Positions 60,925 through 64,000 of a DNA stretch of 64,000 nucleotides are shown in pieces. The stretch is from Oscillospiraceae bacterium (GTDB lineage Bacteria > Bacillota > Clostridia > Oscillospirales > Ruminococcaceae): NCBI GenBank assembly GCA_015067175.1, contig SVMX01000005.1, positions 1-64,000 of the forward strand, given 5' to 3'. Under the pieces are notes generated by a model, which made no database searches, was not told the origin of the DNA, and saw only the letters and a list, made by a program, of their open reading frames with translations. The position numbers and the translations under genes were made by a program. How positions within the stretch are numbered: position 1 is the first letter of the stretch; every line of letters begins with the position of its first letter.

Positions 60925-61893
60925 GTGCAGCCAAGACTTATAATAGTTATTCCTTGCTACAATGAGCAGGAGGTGCTTCCTGTTACCGCTCCGATGTTTT
61001 TGAACAAGCTTGAGTCGCTTATCGCTGCGGAGAAGATATCGCCCGACAGCCGAATTATGTTCGTGAATGACGGCAGCAAGGACGACACATGGGAGATAAT
61101 ATCCCGACTTGCCGAGCAGGACGAGCACTATATCGGCATCTGTCAGAGCCGCAACCGCGGTCATCAGAACGCGGTGCTTGCAGGTCTTATGGAGGCAAAG
61201 GACATCTGCGATATAACCATCAGCATCGACTGCGACGGTCAGGACGATATAAACGCCATGGACAAGATGGTAGACGAATATCTCGGCGGCTGTGAGATAG
61301 TATACGGAGTGCGCTCCAGCCGAAAGACGGACAGCTTTTTCAAGCGCACCACTGCACAGGGATTTTACAAGCTGCTGAACGCTATGGGCGCGGAGGTAGT
61401 GTATAATCATGCGGACTATCGCCTTGTAAGCAGCAGAGTTTTGAAAGAGTTTGCAAATTACAAGGAAGTAAATCTGTTTTTGCGTGGAATGTTCCCGCTT
61501 GTGGGCTTTAAAAGCACCAGTGTTTATTACGAGCGCAGCGAGCGCCTTGCAGGCAAGAGCCACTATCCGCTCAGTAAGATGCTGAGCCTTGCTTTTGACG
61601 GAATAACCAGTCTTTCGATAAAGCCGATAAAGCTGATATTCGGTTTAGGCATGGTGATAGCTACCATAAGCTTTGTGGGCGTTATATGGGCGATAGTCGA
61701 AGCGCTTCTCGGCAACACCGCAAGCGGCTGGGCGTCCACTATCTGTATAATCTGCTTTTTGAGCGGAATACAGCTTATCTCCATCGGCGTTATAGGACAG
61801 TATATCGGAAAGATATACATGGAGGTAAAGCAGCGACCGCGATATATCATCAGTGAGAGGACGTATGACAGGAGGGAGCGCGACAATGAGTGA
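60925..61893 (+). CDS. Family 2 glycosyltransferase, GtrB-like (GTG start)
   Basis: A 322-residue GT-A enzyme with IPCYNEQEVLPVTAPMFL, a DxD-type SIDCDGQDD and QSRNRGHQNAV. Two C-terminal membrane helices follow (LIFGLGMVIATISFVGVIWAIVEAL, TICIICFLSGIQLISIGVIGQYIGKIY). This is the GtrB/DPMS architecture that makes polyprenyl-phosphate sugars. GTG at 60925 follows GAGGTGAT. The end overlaps the MazG-like gene by 8 bp. Confidence 0.88.
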   Translation: MQPRLIIVIPCYNEQEVLPVTAPMFLNKLESLIAAEKISPDSRIMFVNDGSKDDTWEIISRLAEQDEHYIGICQSRNRGHQNAVLAGLMEAKDICDITISIDCDGQDDINAMDKMVDEYLGGCEIVYGVRSSRKTDSFFKRTTAQGFYKLLNAMGAEVVYNHADYRLVSSRVLKEFANYKEVNLFLRGMFPLVGFKSTSVYYERSERLAGKSHYPLSKMLSLAFDGITSLSIKPIKLIFGLGMVIATISFVGVIWAIVEALLGNTASGWASTICIICFLSGIQLISIGVIGQYIGKIYMEVKQRPRYIISERTYDRRERDNE

Positions 61894-62212
61894 CTTTTCG
61901 ATAAACGAAATGATCTCCATGCAGGAGCAGCTTCAGGAAAAATACAAAGATAAGTGGGAGACTATTTCTCCCGAGGCAGGCAAGCACAAGCTGCTGTGGC
62001 TGATAGGCGAGATCGGTGAGGTCGTTGATATCGTCAAGAAAAATGGAGACAGAAATGTCTGCGAAAACGAGGGTATCAGGAGAGCGCTTGTTGAAGAAAT
62101 GGCTGACGTGCTTATGTATTACAATGATGTTCTGCTTTGCTACGGCATTAACGCCGATGAACTTAGGCAGGCTTATATTGGAAAATTTGAGAAAAACATG
62201 AAACGCTGGTAA
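61886..62212 (+). CDS. MazG-like nucleotide pyrophosphohydrolase
   Basis: A 108-residue all-alpha protein with the metal-binding pairs EIGEVVD and EEMADVL of the MazG/dUTPase-2 class. It would hydrolyse NTPs to NMP and PPi, possibly house-cleaning damaged nucleotides. The ATG at 61886 has RBS GGAGGG; the 11 residues upstream in frame are within the GT gene. Confidence 0.83.
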   Translation: MSDFSINEMISMQEQLQEKYKDKWETISPEAGKHKLLWLIGEIGEVVDIVKKNGDRNVCENEGIRRALVEEMADVLMYYNDVLLCYGINADELRQAYIGKFEKNMKRW

Positions 62213-62217
62213 ATACA

Positions 62218-62248
62218 AAAAATCCGCACAGCCGAAAACTGTGCGGAT
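62218..62248 (-). terminator. Terminator of RNase P RNA (also faces the MazG-like gene)
   Basis: A 10-bp stem, ATCCGCACAG (62222-62231) with CTGTGCGGAT (62239-62248). On the minus strand it is followed by a T run (AAAAA at 62218-62222 on the plus strand). On the plus strand it is followed by ATCTTATTT and may end the MazG transcript too. Confidence 0.85.
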
Positions 62249-62264
62249 ATCTTATTTAAAAAAA

Positions 62265-62612
62265 GTGACTCCATCGATAAGCCGAGTTCTGTCGTGTATG
62301 ACCATCTATCTAGCCCTGCCGTCGCCGACAGGGTCAAGCCACCTTACAACGGGGCGCGCCGAGCAGACGCGTTGTCCCCCGCACCAATCGGTGTTGCATC
62401 GGATAGGGTTTACATGGCAGTGCAGTCACCTGCACCCCGGTGAGCTCTTACCTCGCCTTTCCACCCTTACAGGAGTGCGATGCTCCTGCGGTATATCTCT
62501 GTTGCACTAGCCCTAAGGTCGCCCTCGGCTGACGTTATCAGCTACCCTGCTCTATGATGCTCGGACTTTCCTCATTGCACTTTCGTGCCCCGCGGTCATA
62601 TAATGAAGTCAC
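62265..62612 (-). ncRNA. rnpB: RNase P RNA, bacterial class A-like
   Basis: On the minus strand the conserved segments appear in order: GAGGAAAGTCCGAGC (CR I), CGAGGGCGACC, GGGTGGAAAGGCGAGGTAAG and, near the 3' end, ACAGAACTCGGCTTAT (CR V). The ends pair as P1: GTGACTTCAT (plus 62603-62612) with ATGGAGTCAC (plus 62265-62274). The length is about 348 nt. With RnpA it matures the 5' ends of tRNAs. Its promoter and terminator are visible. Confidence 0.95.
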
Positions 62613-62619
62613 GAAGCTA

Positions 62620-62648
62620 AGTATACCACAGTTTTCGGAAAAAATCAA
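62620..62648 (-). promoter_or_regulatory. Promoter of rnpB
   Basis: On the minus strand, -35 TTGATT (62643-62648), 17-bp spacer, -10 TATACT (62620-62625), with the RNA starting about 8 bases downstream. Confidence 0.8.
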
Positions 62649-62700
62649 GCCGATTATACCGAGAGGATAAATATTTTTTGCTAAAATGCGGCTCCCCCTC

Positions 62701-62729
62701 TTGACAAACGCTTTAAAGCGTTGTATAAT
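62701..62729 (+). promoter_or_regulatory. Promoter of the T-box-like leader, with a palindrome in the spacer
   Basis: A consensus -35 TTGACA (62701-62706), 17-bp spacer, -10 TATAAT (62724-62729). The spacer contains the perfect 16-bp palindrome AACGCTTTAAAGCGTT (62707-62722), a likely operator, possibly for the XRE-cupin protein encoded downstream. Confidence 0.8.
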
Positions 62730-62736
62730 CAAACCA

Positions 62737-62984
62737 TAACCTATAAAAATGCGTTGATGGGTGCGGTCTTTCCGCTGTGTGCTCAACCACCCTTTTCAGA
62801 GAGCTGCCGTTTGGTGCGAGGCAGTAAGGACAGTGTACATAATCCACCCGTAGCAGACTTCCCGAAATTTCACCAGTAGGGAGGTACGGATTTCCACCGT
62901 TAGAGGGAAGTGCATTGCTCGATGTACAGAGGCTGAGTTTCGCTTATACTTTCTCCCTCTTTCCATTGCGGTAAGGGGGATTTT
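62737..62984 (+). promoter_or_regulatory. T-box-like leader upstream of the XRE-cupin gene
   Basis: Several T-box Stem I and linker features are present. AGAGAG (62799-62804) is followed by the apical hairpin CTGCC/GGCAG with loop GTTTGGTGCGA. Downstream, AGTAGG, ACGG and CCGTTA occur in the order usual for stem II/III. A terminator closes the element at 62954-62984. AGAGGGA (62902-62908) can pair with TCCCTCT (62954-62960), which would disrupt the terminator. The usual TGGNACCGCG box is not recognisable. The specifier is uncertain; TAC (62836-62838) is one candidate. Confidence 0.55.
62954..62984 (+). terminator. Terminator of the T-box-like leader
   Basis: TCCCTCTTTCC (62954-62964) pairs with GGTAAGGGGGA (62970-62980) with one mismatch and one G-T pair, followed by TTTT. 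It lies about 85 bp before the XRE-cupin start codon. Confidence 0.7.
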
Positions 62985-63069
62985 CTGTATTTGACCTTAT
63001 GCCGCGTAATTACGGCACTGCTAATAAACCGAAATCTCTAAATATCACTGCTCAGAAAGGAATGATATT

Positions 63070-63633
63070 ATGGACTACAACATTAAAGAAGTATCCGACA
63101 GACTGCGCGCAACAAGAGAGGCGCTTGACTTCACTCCCGAATACATGGCGCAGCGCACGCAGGTGTCGCTTGAGGACTATATCGCCCTTGAAAACGGCGA
63201 GCGCGACCTTTCGCTGTCCTTTATGAACAACTGTGCGGAGGCGCTCGGCATTGAGCTTATCGCGCTGCTTACAGGTCAGTCACCGAAGCTTTCCACCTAT
63301 TCAGTGATAAGAAAGGGCGAGGGTCTGCGTATCGAGCGCCGCGAGCGTTTTGAATACTATCACCTTGCTTATACATTTAAAAACAAGTGTCTTGAGCCTA
63401 TGCTGGTAACCGCTCCCTATCTTGAGGAGCAGCAGAATGCGCCCATCAAGATGTCCTCCCACGAGGGACAGGAGTTTGACTATATCATCTCGGGTAAGAT
63501 GAAGTTTATAATCAACGGCCGCGAGGAGATACTCGGCCCAGGCGACGCGCTTTATCTTGACAGCAAAAATCCCCACGGAATGATAGCTGTCGGCGGCGAG
63601 GACTGCACATTTATCGCAATACTGGTATCTTAA
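63070..63633 (+). CDS. XRE family regulator with C-terminal cupin domain
   Basis: A 187-residue protein. An XRE helix-turn-helix (about 6-65: VSDRLRATREALDFTPEYMAQRTQVSLEDYIALENGE) is followed by a cupin barrel (about 100-187: EGQEFDYIISGKMKFIINGREEILGPGDALYLDSKNPHGM). Such proteins sense a small ligand and control nearby metabolic genes, here the acyl-CoA ligase 36 bp downstream. RBS AAAGGAATG. Confidence 0.88.
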   Translation: MDYNIKEVSDRLRATREALDFTPEYMAQRTQVSLEDYIALENGERDLSLSFMNNCAEALGIELIALLTGQSPKLSTYSVIRKGEGLRIERRERFEYYHLAYTFKNKCLEPMLVTAPYLEEQQNAPIKMSSHEGQEFDYIISGKMKFIINGREEILGPGDALYLDSKNPHGMIAVGGEDCTFIAILVS

Positions 63634-63669
63634 TATACATACAGAGAACAAGAAAGGAAGCAACGGACA

Positions 63670-64000
63670 ATGGACGTATCATCATATCACCTTAATTTCG
63701 TTGAAGATGGCTACGACGAAAATGGTATACTGAATAAATTCAAACTGAAATATCCCGATAATTTCAATTTCAGCTATGACATTATCGACAAATATGCAGA
63801 GCTTGAGCCTGAGCGCCGCGCTCTTATGTGGGTCGATCTCGAGGGCAACGAAAAGACGTTTACTTTCAGAGATCTTTCCAGACTTTCCACAAAGGCTGCG
63901 AATATGTTCCTTGATATGGGTATTAAAAAGGGCGACCATGTAATGTTGGTGCTGAAGCGTAACTATCAGTTCTGGTATGTTATCATGGCGCTGATAAAGA
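63670..64000 (+). CDS. AMP-dependent acyl-CoA synthetase/ligase (3' end outside window)
   Basis: Only the first 110 residues are in the window. They match the N-terminus of ANL-superfamily ligases close to medium-chain/aryl-acid ACSM-type enzymes (NFVEDGYDENGILNKFKLKYP, YAELEPERRALMWVDLEGNEKTFTFRDL, KKGDHVMLVLKRNYQFWYVIMAL). The enzyme should activate a carboxylic acid with ATP and CoA. The acid is unknown; the regulator and leader upstream suggest tight control by a metabolite. RBS GAAAGGAAG. Confidence 0.85.
   Translation, partial: MDVSSYHLNFVEDGYDENGILNKFKLKYPDNFNFSYDIIDKYAELEPERRALMWVDLEGNEKTFTFRDLSRLSTKAANMFLDMGIKKGDHVMLVLKRNYQFWYVIMALIK

Overview
The window looks like a chromosomal segment of a low-to-mid GC anaerobic Firmicute of the Ruminococcus / Oscillospiraceae type. 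This rests on the spc-alpha ribosomal gene order (secY-adk-map-KOW protein-infA-rpmJ-rpsM-rpsK-rpsD-rpoA-rplQ), the zinc-ribbon forms of S14, L36 and adenylate kinase, AGGAGG-like ribosome binding sites, HrcA/CIRCE and T-box-like control elements, small families typical of Clostridia (DUF5713, DUF6062, DUF6171) and a GH51 arabinofuranosidase with its own AraC regulator. No phage, insertion sequence, CRISPR array, tRNA or 5S/16S/23S rRNA gene was seen.

Layout. 1-10.4 kb: the distal S10/spc/alpha ribosomal protein operon, entering inside rplX and ending at a strong terminator after rplQ. 10.5-19.1 kb: a D-Ala-D-Ala carboxypeptidase, then a minus-strand block (DUF5713, dcd; after a 0.7 kb region holding a candidate structured RNA, a YgjP-type metallopeptidase, acetyltransferases, two CPBP proteases, shikimate kinase, tsaD, DUF6062). 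19.2-25.6 kb: an Ogg-type glycosylase, two zinc-ribbon membrane proteins (one 971 aa with tandem repeats), a NERD protein and ychF. 25.7-34.5 kb: a sugar-binding lipoprotein, queT under a preQ1 riboswitch, an AraC regulator divergent from a GH51 arabinofuranosidase, htpG behind a perfect CIRCE operator, and an AEC transporter. 34.5-38.9 kb: a possible small RNA, a VWA lipoprotein, a double GNAT protein, and rsgA preceded by what looks like a leader-peptide attenuator. 39-46.5 kb: a RING-like membrane protein, a GT2 transferase, two large paralogous GT-C-like membrane proteins and a TrkH/KtrB transporter. 46.5-51.3 kb: two methyltransferases (trmN6-like, rsmI), a 52-aa membrane protein, a structured intergenic element, and a Sel1 / TerY-C zinc domain / protein-kinase-like trio. 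51.4-62.2 kb: a BMP-type lipoprotein, a PrsA-like foldase, an Orn/Lys/Arg decarboxylase-like enzyme, a PH-domain membrane protein, glmU, pncB, an acidic unknown protein, a GT2 and a MazG-like protein. 62.2-64 kb: RNase P RNA on the minus strand, a divergent T-box-like leader, an XRE-cupin regulator and the start of an acyl-CoA ligase.

Most genes are housekeeping: translation, envelope synthesis, nucleotide and NAD salvage, tRNA and rRNA modification. The less ordinary content is regulatory. The best candidate for something undescribed is the rsgA leader: a canonical promoter, a 21-codon ORF with a Shine-Dalgarno, a terminator, an alternative pairing partner for that terminator, and a 16-bp perfect inverted repeat linking the end of the leader ORF to the region just before the rsgA start. 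Next are the T-box-like leader upstream of a regulator/acyl-CoA ligase pair, two promoter-to-terminator stretches with no gene (12.7-13.2 kb and 34.6-34.8 kb), and the TerY-C/kinase group. All calls are by eye; no database search or folding program was run.
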